A DNA stretch of 64,000 nt, taken from NCBI GenBank assembly GCA_964483625.1, contig CAZABB010000001.1:1-64000 (forward strand), read 5' to 3'. This document shows, one piece after another, positions 17,283 to 26,228 of this stretch. Each line of letters begins with the position of its first letter. The stretch's first letter is position 1. This DNA is from JAFGQU01 sp964483625 (GTDB taxonomy: Bacteria > Omnitrophota > Gorgyraeia > Duberdicusellales > 4484-171). The notes below the pieces were generated by a model. That model made no database searches and was not told the DNA's origin. It saw only the letters and a list, made by a program, of their open reading frames with translations. The position numbers and the translations under genes were made by a program.

Positions 17283-18650
17283 ATGAATATAAAAGTAGCG
17301 TTGATTAATCCGACAATCAAAGAACTTCAAGCAAGCGAAGTACCCTTGCACTTGGGGTATATCGCGGGACACCTGGAACAAAACGGTATCGAAGTAATAA
17401 TCATAGACCAGGCGGCCGGGGATGATGTGGAGAGAGAAATCGATTCTTATCGTCCCGACATAATCGGCATCAGCAGTATGTCGGCCATGATAGGCGAAGC
17501 CTATAGAATAGCGGACATGTGCCGTAACAGAGGAATCCTCACCGTCATGGGAGGAGAACATGCCAGCGCGTTGCCGGAAGAAGCACAGGAACACGCCGAT
17601 GTAGTTGTGGCAGGGGAAGGAGAGATAGCTATGCTGGATATCGTCAGAAAAAAAATCACATCCGGCATCATATCCGGTCCCCAGCTGGAAGATATAGACG
17701 ATCTGCCGTTATATCCCTGGCATCTTATCAACCAGACATACTATCTCAATTTATCAAACGAAACGAAACTGGCCACCCTTGCTTTTCTCGGCTCCCGTCT
17801 CTCTTCGGCCAAAACGAGTTCATTTCTTACCAGCCGGGGATGTCCCTTTCACTGTACCTTCTGCCATAACAGTCTGAGACAGGTTCATTTCAGATTCCAT
17901 AGCGCCGAGAGGATAGTAGAAGAGATGAAACGCCTCAGGGTAGATTACGGCGTTGAAGCCATAGCGTTTTTAGACGAGAATTTTCTGTTGAATAAGACAA
18001 GGCTTGAGAAAATTTGCCGTACCATACGAAAAGAAAAGCTCAGTGTCCTATGGAGCTGTGCCAGTTCGGCTCATTTCGTCGACGCACAATCTGTCCGGAT
18101 GATCCGGGATGCCGGATGCCGGCAGGTATCCTTCGGCGTAGAAAGCGGCTCGCAAAGAATTTTGGACATTCTGAATAAGTCCGTTACGGTAGAACAAAAT
18201 AAAAAGGCAATCAAAATCTGCCGGGAAGCCGGATTGATCGTGCACGGTTCATTCATGCTGGGAAATCCCACGGAGACCGTCGAAGATGTAAAATTAACCC
18301 AAAAGTTCATTCTCGAGACCGACATCGAAAGCTACCGTATCAATATCACCACGCCCTATCCCGGCACGAAACTCTGGGAACTCTACCACGAACAAATTCC
18401 CCGGCCTATTGACTGGCATCGTTTCGAAGCAAGCACCAATATCGAGACATACCCCTATACCCCATTCAGCAGGGAAGAACTCAAACGCCTGTTCTTTGAA
18501 ACTTCGCTGATAAAGCCGGCGATATATAAACGGGACTGGAAAATGGCGCTGCGTTATCCAAAAGAAACGATTTCCTGGGGTATCCGGCATCCGTTGACAG
18601 CAACGAGAATTATCGCAGGGAAATATAATATGAGAAGCATGCAAGACTGA
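17283..18650 (+). CDS. Cobalamin-binding-domain radical SAM protein
   Basis: The protein has 455 residues from ATG 17283, with GGAAAG just upstream. The frame extends upstream to 17010, but those 91 residues would cover the promoter and precede a normal family N-terminus (MNIKVALINPTIKE). The cobalamin half has TVMGGEHASALPEE and VVAGEGE. The radical SAM ligands are C187, C191 and C194 (RGCPFHCTFC), and SFGVESGSQRIL follows. It is the first gene of an eleven-gene plus-strand operon and is followed by two more cobalamin radical SAM genes. Function unknown. Confidence 0.9.
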   Translation: MNIKVALINPTIKELQASEVPLHLGYIAGHLEQNGIEVIIIDQAAGDDVEREIDSYRPDIIGISSMSAMIGEAYRIADMCRNRGILTVMGGEHASALPEEAQEHADVVVAGEGEIAMLDIVRKKITSGIISGPQLEDIDDLPLYPWHLINQTYYLNLSNETKLATLAFLGSRLSSAKTSSFLTSRGCPFHCTFCHNSLRQVHFRFHSAERIVEEMKRLRVDYGVEAIAFLDENFLLNKTRLEKICRTIRKEKLSVLWSCASSAHFVDAQSVRMIRDAGCRQVSFGVESGSQRILDILNKSVTVEQNKKAIKICREAGLIVHGSFMLGNPTETVEDVKLTQKFILETDIESYRINITTPYPGTKLWELYHEQIPRPIDWHRFEASTNIETYPYTPFSREELKRLFFETSLIKPAIYKRDWKMALRYPKETISWGIRHPLTATRIIAGKYNMRSMQD

Positions 18651-18702
18651 AACTGTATTTCAAATAGTCGTTATATATAGAAGGAAAAATTTACCGTACA
18701 TC

Positions 18703-20451
18703 ATGACTGTAAAAGTAGCATTGATATCCATCATCACCGGGAAATATTTTTTCGAAAGCGTAGGAAAACTCAGAAGCCTTGCCCCCCGGCAGCTGAAACT
18801 CTACGCGCTCGGCGACGAATACATCCGGCGCAACGTCACCATAGAAATAAAAGACTTTATCTCCGAAGACCTCTTTTACAGCGATAAAATATATTATCAC
18901 GCCTTATGGAACATCACCCGTCAGATATATGAAATGAAGCCCGATATCGTGGGTTTTTCCTGTTATTTATGGAATATCCGCCACATCCTTTCCCTGACCC
19001 GGAATCTGAAAAATATACTGCCCGGTGTCACGACCATACTGGGCGGCCCGGAAGTCTCTTCACAACCATTTTCCCGGGAGATTATGGAAAAAAACGACGG
19101 CATAGATATTATCGTCCGGGGAGAAGGAGAACAAACGTTCCGCGAACTTGTCTTATCCTGTCTCAACCACACTCCGAAAGATACGATCCCCGGCCTTACC
19201 CTGCGCAAAGAAAACGAAATTCTCGTAACTCCCGACCGAACCGACCGCGTCGACATCAACCATATCCCTTCGGTTTATGAAACAGAAATAACTCAAAGCT
19301 ATTGTCCGGGAGAGATCGCCCAGCTGGAAACCGTACGGGGATGCCCCTACCGCTGCCATTTCTGCCTCTGGCCGGGAAAATCAAGCAGTATGCTTACCCG
19401 ATCCCGGATAGAACACGAATTGCGCCTGATCAAAAAAGCCGGCTTTCAGGAAGTATATATTTTTGATTCGATTCTGGGATACGCAAGGCAGAGGACGAAA
19501 GAAATCCTTCAGCTCCTTTTGGATATGCAACTTGGGATGCGTTACACATTCTATCTTGACTTGAATTATATCGACGAAGATAGCATCCTGCTCTTAAAAA
19601 AAGGGAAGGATACTTTGCATCTCGCTCCCCTCGGCGTCCAGACTCTGCATGAAGAAGCTCTCAAAATAAATAATATATTTTTCAACAGACACACATTTGA
19701 AAAAACACTAAGCATGCTCAACGCAAACAAGATCCCCTACAGTGCCAATCTCATTATGGGACTTCCCGGAGATACCCACGCAACGTTCAAACAGTCTTTC
19801 AATACACTGTACGGCCTGACCTGCGATATACACATCCGGCCCCTCTTGGTCAATCCGGGCACACATCTTTTCGAACACGCATCACAATATAAAATCAAAC
19901 ATGTAGGAATGGACGAATGCCACAGAGAACTTTCCAATAAATCATACAGCTATGAAGATATGAATAGAACGGTACGCTTTATGATCGGATACCTCGTATT
20001 GAAGTACGGCTATGAAACGGCACGGCCGTTAAGGGAATGGGTTCTTCTCCTGGACCGTTCTCTACGTTTTGCTTCGCGTCATTTTGAAATCAGCCCGGCA
20101 GATCTTATCGATTCTTTCGGTGAATATCTGGAAAAAGAAATGCCGGTATACTTTTCTCCTACTACCGACAGAATGAATATGTATTCTGTTTCACGTCTTC
20201 ACCTCCCGCTTTTTATCCGGTTTTTTCGCACCCTGCCGCGGCGGGGCGGCCGGATACTGCATCGTATTATTCTGTATATTTTTCTCGCGACAGAATATAT
20301 CACGTGGCGATACAACATCCATCTGAGGAACATAATTTACTTCTATCCAAAACTGCAGTGGTATTCGCTCAAAATGAAGGTTGCCGGCAGGTTGGCATCG
20401 TATAGGCGTATTTTCCTAGGGAACAACGACGTGTCGATGAGGGAAAAATGA
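18703..20451 (+). CDS. Cobalamin-binding-domain radical SAM protein, tandem paralogue 1
   Basis: The protein has 582 residues. The N-terminal half is SLAPRQLKLYALGDEY, ILGGPEVSSQPF and IIVRGEGEQTF. The radical SAM ligands are C214, C218 and C221 (RGCPYRCHFC). The C-terminal third is a family-specific region (PADLIDSFGEYLEKEM, FSPTTDRMNMY, FFRTLPRR) of unknown role. Residues 23-250 are encoded by DNA identical to that of the next gene, while the N-terminal 22 residues and everything after 250 differ. It is coupled to the next gene by an ATGA overlap. Confidence 0.88.
   Translation: MTVKVALISIITGKYFFESVGKLRSLAPRQLKLYALGDEYIRRNVTIEIKDFISEDLFYSDKIYYHALWNITRQIYEMKPDIVGFSCYLWNIRHILSLTRNLKNILPGVTTILGGPEVSSQPFSREIMEKNDGIDIIVRGEGEQTFRELVLSCLNHTPKDTIPGLTLRKENEILVTPDRTDRVDINHIPSVYETEITQSYCPGEIAQLETVRGCPYRCHFCLWPGKSSSMLTRSRIEHELRLIKKAGFQEVYIFDSILGYARQRTKEILQLLLDMQLGMRYTFYLDLNYIDEDSILLLKKGKDTLHLAPLGVQTLHEEALKINNIFFNRHTFEKTLSMLNANKIPYSANLIMGLPGDTHATFKQSFNTLYGLTCDIHIRPLLVNPGTHLFEHASQYKIKHVGMDECHRELSNKSYSYEDMNRTVRFMIGYLVLKYGYETARPLREWVLLLDRSLRFASRHFEISPADLIDSFGEYLEKEMPVYFSPTTDRMNMYSVSRLHLPLFIRFFRTLPRRGGRILHRIILYIFLATEYITWRYNIHLRNIIYFYPKLQWYSLKMKVAGRLASYRRIFLGNNDVSMREK
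18769..19454 (+). repeat. 686-bp perfect direct repeat, copy 1
   Basis: Base-for-base identical to 20508-21193 (offset 1739) by line-by-line comparison. It starts at CTCAGAAGCC and ends at TTCAGGAAGT, in the same reading frame in both genes. It covers the cobalamin domain and the iron-sulfur motif. Confidence 0.95.
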
Positions 20452-22187
20452 ATATATCATTGATATCCATTATTTTCGGAAAAACTTTTTTTGACAGTAC
20501 GAACTTTCTCAGAAGCCTTGCCCCCCGGCAGCTGAAACTCTACGCGCTCGGCGACGAATACATCCGGCGCAACGTCACCATAGAAATAAAAGACTTTATC
20601 TCCGAAGACCTCTTTTACAGCGATAAAATATATTATCACGCCTTATGGAACATCACCCGTCAGATATATGAAATGAAGCCCGATATCGTGGGTTTTTCCT
20701 GTTATTTATGGAATATCCGCCACATCCTTTCCCTGACCCGGAATCTGAAAAATATACTGCCCGGTGTCACGACCATACTGGGCGGCCCGGAAGTCTCTTC
20801 ACAACCATTTTCCCGGGAGATTATGGAAAAAAACGACGGCATAGATATTATCGTCCGGGGAGAAGGAGAACAAACGTTCCGCGAACTTGTCTTATCCTGT
20901 CTCAACCACACTCCGAAAGATACGATCCCCGGCCTTACCCTGCGCAAAGAAAACGAAATTCTCGTAACTCCCGACCGAACCGACCGCGTCGACATCAACC
21001 ATATCCCTTCGGTTTATGAAACAGAAATAACTCAAAGCTATTGTCCGGGAGAGATCGCCCAGCTGGAAACCGTACGGGGATGCCCCTACCGCTGCCATTT
21101 CTGCCTCTGGCCGGGAAAATCAAGCAGTATGCTTACCCGATCCCGGATAGAACACGAATTGCGCCTGATCAAAAAAGCCGGCTTTCAGGAAGTGTGTATC
21201 TACGATTCGATTCTGGGATACACAAGACAACGGGCGAAGGAGATCATTCAATTGATTTTGGATCTCAAACTGGGGCTTAAGTTTAATTTCTTTCTCGATC
21301 TTAACAACATCGACGAATCCATTGTAAAACTTGCAAAAAAGCACGAAAACATCCTACGCCCTCTTCCCCTAGGGGTGCAGACGTTACACGACGAATCATT
21401 GAAGAATACTAATATTTTCTTCAACACTGAGCGGTTTGCAAAAGGGATAGAGACTATCGATAAACACCATATGACATATGACGGGATAGACCTGCTTATC
21501 GGCCTACCAGGCGACCGCCAGGCCACCTTTAAACACTCCTTGAATCAACTGTATGCTCTTTCTCCCCGGATACATATCCGGCATCTCTTCGTCAATCCGG
21601 GGACTCATTTCTTCGAAAACCTCGAGAAATACGGGATGGCCCGTTCAGATATCGATCAATGTCACAGGATGCTGTATAATTATTCCTACAGTTACGAAAA
21701 CGTCCATAAAAGCATACGCCTTCTCGTGGGATACCTCGTGTTAAAATATGGATACGAACCCGTACTTCCGTTGCGCAAATGGCTGCCGCTTTTGCGCCGC
21801 TCATTGTCATTTACCCTGCGGCATTTTTCGGTAAGCCCCGCCGATCTCTTTGATTTGTTCGGTGAATATCTGGAGAAGGAAATCCCGGCGTATTTTTCTC
21901 CCACCACCGACAGGATGAATATGTATTCGGCCCCGCGGCTTCATCTTCCGCTTTTTCTCCGGTTCTTTCGCACCCTGCCGCTGCGGCGTAATAGAGGAGT
22001 ATACCGCGAAATCTTATATCTTATTACTGCGGCAGAGTACGCCAGATGGAGGTGGAACATCCACCTGAGGAATATGATCTATTTATATCCTCGGCTACAA
22101 CGCTATTCGTTATTTACAATCTTTTCCGGAACATGTGCACGATTTTTGAAATTATTCATAAGAAATAGCCGGGCAGATATCCGTTGA
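20448..22187 (+). CDS. Cobalamin-binding-domain radical SAM protein, tandem paralogue 2
   Basis: The protein has 579 residues. It has the same architecture as the preceding gene, with ligands C212, C216 and C219 inside the identical block. Past the block the two proteins are clearly homologous but only moderately alike by eye, for example LPLGVQTLHDESLK here versus APLGVQTLHEEALK there. The shared tail motifs include FGEYLEKEIPAYFSP and NIHLRNMIY. The ATG overlaps the upstream stop. Different C-terminal halves on the same catalytic half would be consistent with two enzymes of related chemistry and different substrates or positions (inference). Confidence 0.88.
   Translation: MNISLISIIFGKTFFDSTNFLRSLAPRQLKLYALGDEYIRRNVTIEIKDFISEDLFYSDKIYYHALWNITRQIYEMKPDIVGFSCYLWNIRHILSLTRNLKNILPGVTTILGGPEVSSQPFSREIMEKNDGIDIIVRGEGEQTFRELVLSCLNHTPKDTIPGLTLRKENEILVTPDRTDRVDINHIPSVYETEITQSYCPGEIAQLETVRGCPYRCHFCLWPGKSSSMLTRSRIEHELRLIKKAGFQEVCIYDSILGYTRQRAKEIIQLILDLKLGLKFNFFLDLNNIDESIVKLAKKHENILRPLPLGVQTLHDESLKNTNIFFNTERFAKGIETIDKHHMTYDGIDLLIGLPGDRQATFKHSLNQLYALSPRIHIRHLFVNPGTHFFENLEKYGMARSDIDQCHRMLYNYSYSYENVHKSIRLLVGYLVLKYGYEPVLPLRKWLPLLRRSLSFTLRHFSVSPADLFDLFGEYLEKEIPAYFSPTTDRMNMYSAPRLHLPLFLRFFRTLPLRRNRGVYREILYLITAAEYARWRWNIHLRNMIYLYPRLQRYSLFTIFSGTCARFLKLFIRNSRADIR
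20508..21193 (+). repeat. 686-bp perfect direct repeat, copy 2
   Basis: Identical to 18769-19454. The flanks diverge at once on both sides (ACTTTCTCAG versus GAAAACTCAG on the left; GTGTGTATC versus ATATATTTT on the right), which fits gene conversion better than a simple recent whole-gene duplication. Confidence 0.95.
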
Positions 22188-22243
22188 CCAGAGGACATTC
22201 AATCCATGGCGGCGGGATTTTTCATTCTACCGGAATATCAGAC

Positions 22244-23059
22244 ATGGATTACGCTGTAGAAATAAGTCATTTGACCAAGACCTTTAGACCAAATAAAACA
22301 TTTTATCGTTTTCTCACTCATCCATTTCGTGTCGAAAAACCCATAACCGCTCTTCACGATATCTCACTCCGGATCAAGAAAGGTGAACTACTGACCCTTG
22401 TCGGCCCAAATGGCGCGGGAAAAAGTACGTTGTTAAAAATCCTTTCCTGCCTTATCCTGCCGACCTCGGGAAAAGCCAAAATAGCAGGACACGATGTGGT
22501 AAAAAATCCCGGAGAAGTAAAAATGGCCATAGGTCTGATTTCCGGCGATGAACGAAGTTTCTACTGGCGCCTTACCCTGCGCCAGAATCTTTCTTTCTTT
22601 GCCGCCTTATACAACGTCTTCGGTAATCAAGCAGAAGAAAGGATGAAATATCTTGCGTCTTTTCTCCAATTGACTCCTCACTTGGACCGGCGTTTTCAGG
22701 AAACATCCACCGGAATCAGACAACGGATGATGATCGCGCGTAGTTTACTCAACAATCCTTCCGTTCTGTTTATGGACGAACCGAATAAAAGTCTGGATAT
22801 CGCCATAAACAGAGAGCTTTTCCGGACAATAGAAGAAGAACTGATCAACAAACAGGGGAAAACAATCATCCTGGCCACACATACCCTTTCTGAGATACAC
22901 ACACCTGTGACGAAGATAGCGATAATGAAAGAAGGAGAAATAAAAGCATGCGGGACCATCGAAGAGTTAACCCGGTCGTTTAACGTGTCTTCGAAAAATA
23001 CCGAACATATATATAAAACGGTGATACAAGATGAATCGTACGGAGACATTCCTACGTAA
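22244..23059 (+). CDS. ABC-2 type exporter, ATP-binding subunit
   Basis: The protein has 271 residues from ATG 22244; an upstream TTG at 22184 gives 20 extra residues without family features. Walker A is GPNGAGKST (about 54-62), the signature region is STGIRQRMMIARSLL in place of LSGGQ, Walker B is VLFMDEPN, and the switch histidine lies in LATHTLSE. NodI/polysaccharide-export and drug-export subunits look like this. It overlaps the permease gene by 29 bases. Its place directly after three cobalamin radical SAM genes suggests export or flipping of their product. Confidence 0.92.
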   Translation: MDYAVEISHLTKTFRPNKTFYRFLTHPFRVEKPITALHDISLRIKKGELLTLVGPNGAGKSTLLKILSCLILPTSGKAKIAGHDVVKNPGEVKMAIGLISGDERSFYWRLTLRQNLSFFAALYNVFGNQAEERMKYLASFLQLTPHLDRRFQETSTGIRQRMMIARSLLNNPSVLFMDEPNKSLDIAINRELFRTIEEELINKQGKTIILATHTLSEIHTPVTKIAIMKEGEIKACGTIEELTRSFNVSSKNTEHIYKTVIQDESYGDIPT

Positions 23060-23855
23060 AGCGTGGGCTTTCATCAAAAAAGATTTTCATATCCAGTCAA
23101 GTTACCGTATCTCTTTCCTTTTCGAATGGTTAGGCATCCTGATCCACGCGGCAACGTTCTATTTTGTGGCAAAGTTGTTCGAACAGAACCTGACGCCTTA
23201 CCTGAAAGAATACCAGACCGGATATTTCCCTTTTGTTCTTATCGGGATAGCCTTTTCCGGATACCTTTCTATTGCCATACGCAGTTTTTCGGGAAATATA
23301 CGGCGGGAACAAATGATGGGCACATTGGAAGCAATGATAACAACCCCCACCCGGCTGCCGATATTGATCGTTTCTCTCTCACTCTGGAACTTCATCTTTA
23401 CCTCCATCAGCAGTTTTATTTATCTGTCCTGCGGCGTACTGTTTTTTGACGTCGATTTAAGCCATATGAACATCGGAGCCACGCTGATTATTCTTCTGCT
23501 CACGATCGTCTCATTCAGCTGTATCGGGATAATTTCCGCTTCGTTTGTGATCGTGCTGAAAAAAGGCGACCCGGTCAGCTGGCTGACGGATACATTCGCT
23601 CGATTTTTCGGAGGAGCCCTCTTTCCCGTAATCATACTCCCGAAGGGATTACGGACGATTTCTTATTTTTTACCGATCACATATTCACTCAAAGCACTGC
23701 GCCATTCTCTGCTGCAGGGATATGGATTCAGCATGCTCCGTTTCGAAATCGGGATACTGCTGGCATTCTGTATTATTCTTGGTCCCCTCAGCCTATGGAC
23801 ATTTCGCGGCGCGGTCAGGAAAGCGAAAAATACGGGAAGCCTGGCCCATTATTGA
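23031..23855 (+). CDS. ABC-2 type exporter, permease subunit
   Basis: The protein has 274 residues and six predicted membrane segments, for example WLGILIHAATFYFV, FPFVLIGIAFSGYL, LIVSLSLWNFIFTSISSF, IILLLTIVSFSCIGIISA, a re-entrant FPVIILPKGLRTISYFLPI and LAFCIILGPLSLW. The amphipathic N-terminus (FLRKAWAFIKKDFHI) is the coupling region of ABC-2 permeases. It pairs with the ATPase encoded immediately upstream. The exported molecule is unknown; a glycolipid or glycan precursor fits the neighbourhood. Confidence 0.9.
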   Translation: MNRTETFLRKAWAFIKKDFHIQSSYRISFLFEWLGILIHAATFYFVAKLFEQNLTPYLKEYQTGYFPFVLIGIAFSGYLSIAIRSFSGNIRREQMMGTLEAMITTPTRLPILIVSLSLWNFIFTSISSFIYLSCGVLFFDVDLSHMNIGATLIILLLTIVSFSCIGIISASFVIVLKKGDPVSWLTDTFARFFGGALFPVIILPKGLRTISYFLPITYSLKALRHSLLQGYGFSMLRFEIGILLAFCIILGPLSLWTFRGAVRKAKNTGSLAHY

Positions 23856-23900
23856 TATATCCTGCGGCGGCCGGGTATCGCGCATATATCGAGTTGTACA

Positions 23901-24959
23901 ATGTTATTAAGTCGTATTCACCGGTATCTACCCAACATCTTCGGGTTCCTCCCCACGAGCATCAAACTCCGCCTTACCTATCGATGCAATCTTACATGTA
24001 TCATGTGTCCGGTCTGGAAAACTCCCGGCTGGAAGCCCGATGCAGATAAAGAGACGACCTTTTCCGAACTCTCGGCAATCGTCAAAGATATTATGGCTTC
24101 GTATCAAAAAATTCCCTATCGCCCCTACGTTTCTCTCTCGGGGGGGGAACCCTTCCTGAGAAGTGATATCATCGAAATCAGTCGTTTCCTCGATGACAGC
24201 GATATCCCGGGCTTCTGCATAAACTCCAACGGAACACAGATAAAAAACGACCAGATCTCGGCTTTACGTAATCTAAGAAAACTTCATATCAACATATCAC
24301 TCTTAGGCCCGGAACATGTCCACGACCGGATAACCGGCAAAAAAGGATCATTCCAGCAAACTCTGACGACAATAAAAAAACTGCGGGAAAACAATTTCAA
24401 AGTTACCCTTCAGACAACGATCACATCGCTCAATCAAAGCCACCTTCTCGATATATGCAGCATCGCACAAGATCTCCACTGTGCCCTTTGTTATAATTTC
24501 GGTCAATTTTCCCGCCTGCAAGATCATATCCGCCAGAAAGAGATCACAAAAAAAGAATTTTCTGAAGAATTCTTGAATACCAGCTCTGTAGCCCGGACCT
24601 TTTTTCATATTAATCCCGACATTCTGAAAGAGCAGGTAGCGGCCGTCCGGGAAAAAGCTCTTCGCTCCCGCATTCCCTGCCGCTTCATTCCCGATATCGG
24701 TCTCGATGAAATAGAAGATTACTACCATGACGCGGCGTATCGCGTCGCAGCCACATGCCCTTATTTTTTTTCCGGGATAACGATTACTCCTTCGGGAGGA
24801 TTGACACCCTGCGTCCTCCATTACGAAATATGCAACGTAAAACACACCGGCTTCGCCGGATCGCTAGGGCATGAACGGTTCAGAAAACTGAGAGCATATA
24901 TACGGAAGCACGGAATCTTTCCCGTCTGTCGTCATTGTGGATATCTTACAAAAACATAA
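23901..24959 (+). CDS. Radical SAM protein with twitch/SPASM-like C-terminus
   Basis: The protein has 352 residues. The ligands are C29, C33 and C36 (CNLTCIMC), and SLSGGEPFLRSD is the GGE motif. C-terminal cysteines are ATCPYFF, LTPCVLHYEIC and VCRHCG, with ITITPSGG as the strand before the auxiliary cluster. The iron-sulfur motif lies unusually close to the N-terminus, as in several others in this window. The gap of 45 bases after the permease gene contains nothing recognisable. The gene ends just before the GT4 gene. Confidence 0.86.
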   Translation: MLLSRIHRYLPNIFGFLPTSIKLRLTYRCNLTCIMCPVWKTPGWKPDADKETTFSELSAIVKDIMASYQKIPYRPYVSLSGGEPFLRSDIIEISRFLDDSDIPGFCINSNGTQIKNDQISALRNLRKLHINISLLGPEHVHDRITGKKGSFQQTLTTIKKLRENNFKVTLQTTITSLNQSHLLDICSIAQDLHCALCYNFGQFSRLQDHIRQKEITKKEFSEEFLNTSSVARTFFHINPDILKEQVAAVREKALRSRIPCRFIPDIGLDEIEDYYHDAAYRVAATCPYFFSGITITPSGGLTPCVLHYEICNVKHTGFAGSLGHERFRKLRAYIRKHGIFPVCRHCGYLTKT

Positions 24960-24982
24960 CCGTGCGAAAAAGAAGATGCCTT

Positions 24983-26224
24983 ATGAACAAAATGAGTATC
25001 GCTATTATTAAATTCAACTACCTTCCCTTGAGCGAGACTTTCATCTATGAGGGAATAGCAAGGCTTAAAAAATACCGTCCTGTAATCTTGTGTAAGGTAA
25101 AAGAAAATACCGGGGCGTTTGGATGCGAGACTCTCCATTCTCAATTCTCCTCTCATCCGTTCAGAAAGCTCTGCAACGATTCTCTCAAGGAACGATTTTT
25201 CAAAAATACCTGTTTCAACGTTCTTTTCGGCAACCTTTCTTTTTTTGAAAAATATATCGACCAATACCGTATCCGGCTTCTACACGCCATGTTTCCTCAC
25301 GAAGGGATTTATACTCTTCCTTTAAAACGGAAATACGGAATACCGTTGGTCGTATCTTTCCACGGAGGATACTCAAGCTCCGTATCTCCATTTATACATA
25401 AGCCATGGTTTGAAAAGCTATTCGCTGCCGCAGATCTCTGTACGGTCCCTTCACGCTATACGCAGAACACGCTCGAAAGAGCCGGATGCCCTCCGGAAAA
25501 AATACGAATCCATCACTGTGGAGTAGATATAACAAAAATTCCCTTCAAACCGAGAATATACCGTAATTCAAACGAACCGGTACGCTTTCTTACCGTAGGA
25601 AGAATCGTAGAAAAAAAGGGGCTTGCCGATATAATCGAAGCGTTCTCTCTTTCACACAGAAAACACAGGAATATCCGTCTGGACATTATCGGAGACAGCG
25701 CTCCTTACTGCCAGAGAGCAGGGAAGAATATCCTGAAAAGAATAGGGTTGATTTCGTACGCAGAAGGAAATCCCCTGTATAAAGAAAAAGTAAAAGCAAT
25801 GGTACAACAGCTAGGTATTGCTCATGCCGTTCATTTCCACGGAGCCCTGCGGCACCGCGAAGTAATCAAAAAACTCTCGGAGGCGCATATCTTCCTCTTG
25901 TCCAGTCACCGTTCCTGCGATGGAGATGAAGAATCTCTTCCCGTGGCTCTCCTGGAAGCTCAGGCTAACGGCATGCCGGTTATCGCGACGGATCACGCCG
26001 GAATATCCGAGGGTGTGCGGAGAAATCGGTCGGCGTACCTTGTTGCCGAAAGAAATCCTGCAGAACTCAGCAACAGAATCAATCATTTGATCGAACATCC
26101 TTACCTATGGCCGCAGATAGGAACGGCCGGCCGGGAATATGTTTCGCGAAATTTTCATATAGGCGATTTGACCGAAAAAATAGAAAGCATATATGGCACT
26201 CTCATCCAACGATACAATCATTGA
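24983..26224 (+). CDS. Family 4 glycosyltransferase (GT-B)
   Basis: The protein has 413 residues from ATG 24983; ATG 24992 is possible, and a TTG at 24935 would overlap the upstream gene. The GT-B landmarks are HAMFPHEGIYTLPL, VSFHGGYSSS, CTVPSRYTQNTL, FLTVGRIVEKKGLADIIEAF and HFHGALRHREV. The retaining-enzyme EX7E motif is ESLPVALLE, followed by GMPVIATDHAGISEGV. It transfers a sugar from a nucleotide donor on the cytoplasmic side. It is followed by two GT2 genes, so these three probably assemble consecutive sugars. Confidence 0.92.
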   Translation: MNKMSIAIIKFNYLPLSETFIYEGIARLKKYRPVILCKVKENTGAFGCETLHSQFSSHPFRKLCNDSLKERFFKNTCFNVLFGNLSFFEKYIDQYRIRLLHAMFPHEGIYTLPLKRKYGIPLVVSFHGGYSSSVSPFIHKPWFEKLFAAADLCTVPSRYTQNTLERAGCPPEKIRIHHCGVDITKIPFKPRIYRNSNEPVRFLTVGRIVEKKGLADIIEAFSLSHRKHRNIRLDIIGDSAPYCQRAGKNILKRIGLISYAEGNPLYKEKVKAMVQQLGIAHAVHFHGALRHREVIKKLSEAHIFLLSSHRSCDGDEESLPVALLEAQANGMPVIATDHAGISEGVRRNRSAYLVAERNPAELSNRINHLIEHPYLWPQIGTAGREYVSRNFHIGDLTEKIESIYGTLIQRYNH

Positions 26225-26228
26225 AAAA

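Noticed and set aside
20708..21019. Second-frame 103-codon open frame found twice (also 18969-19280)
   Set aside because: It lies wholly within the 686-bp repeat in another frame and is an arginine/proline-rich shadow of the real genes.
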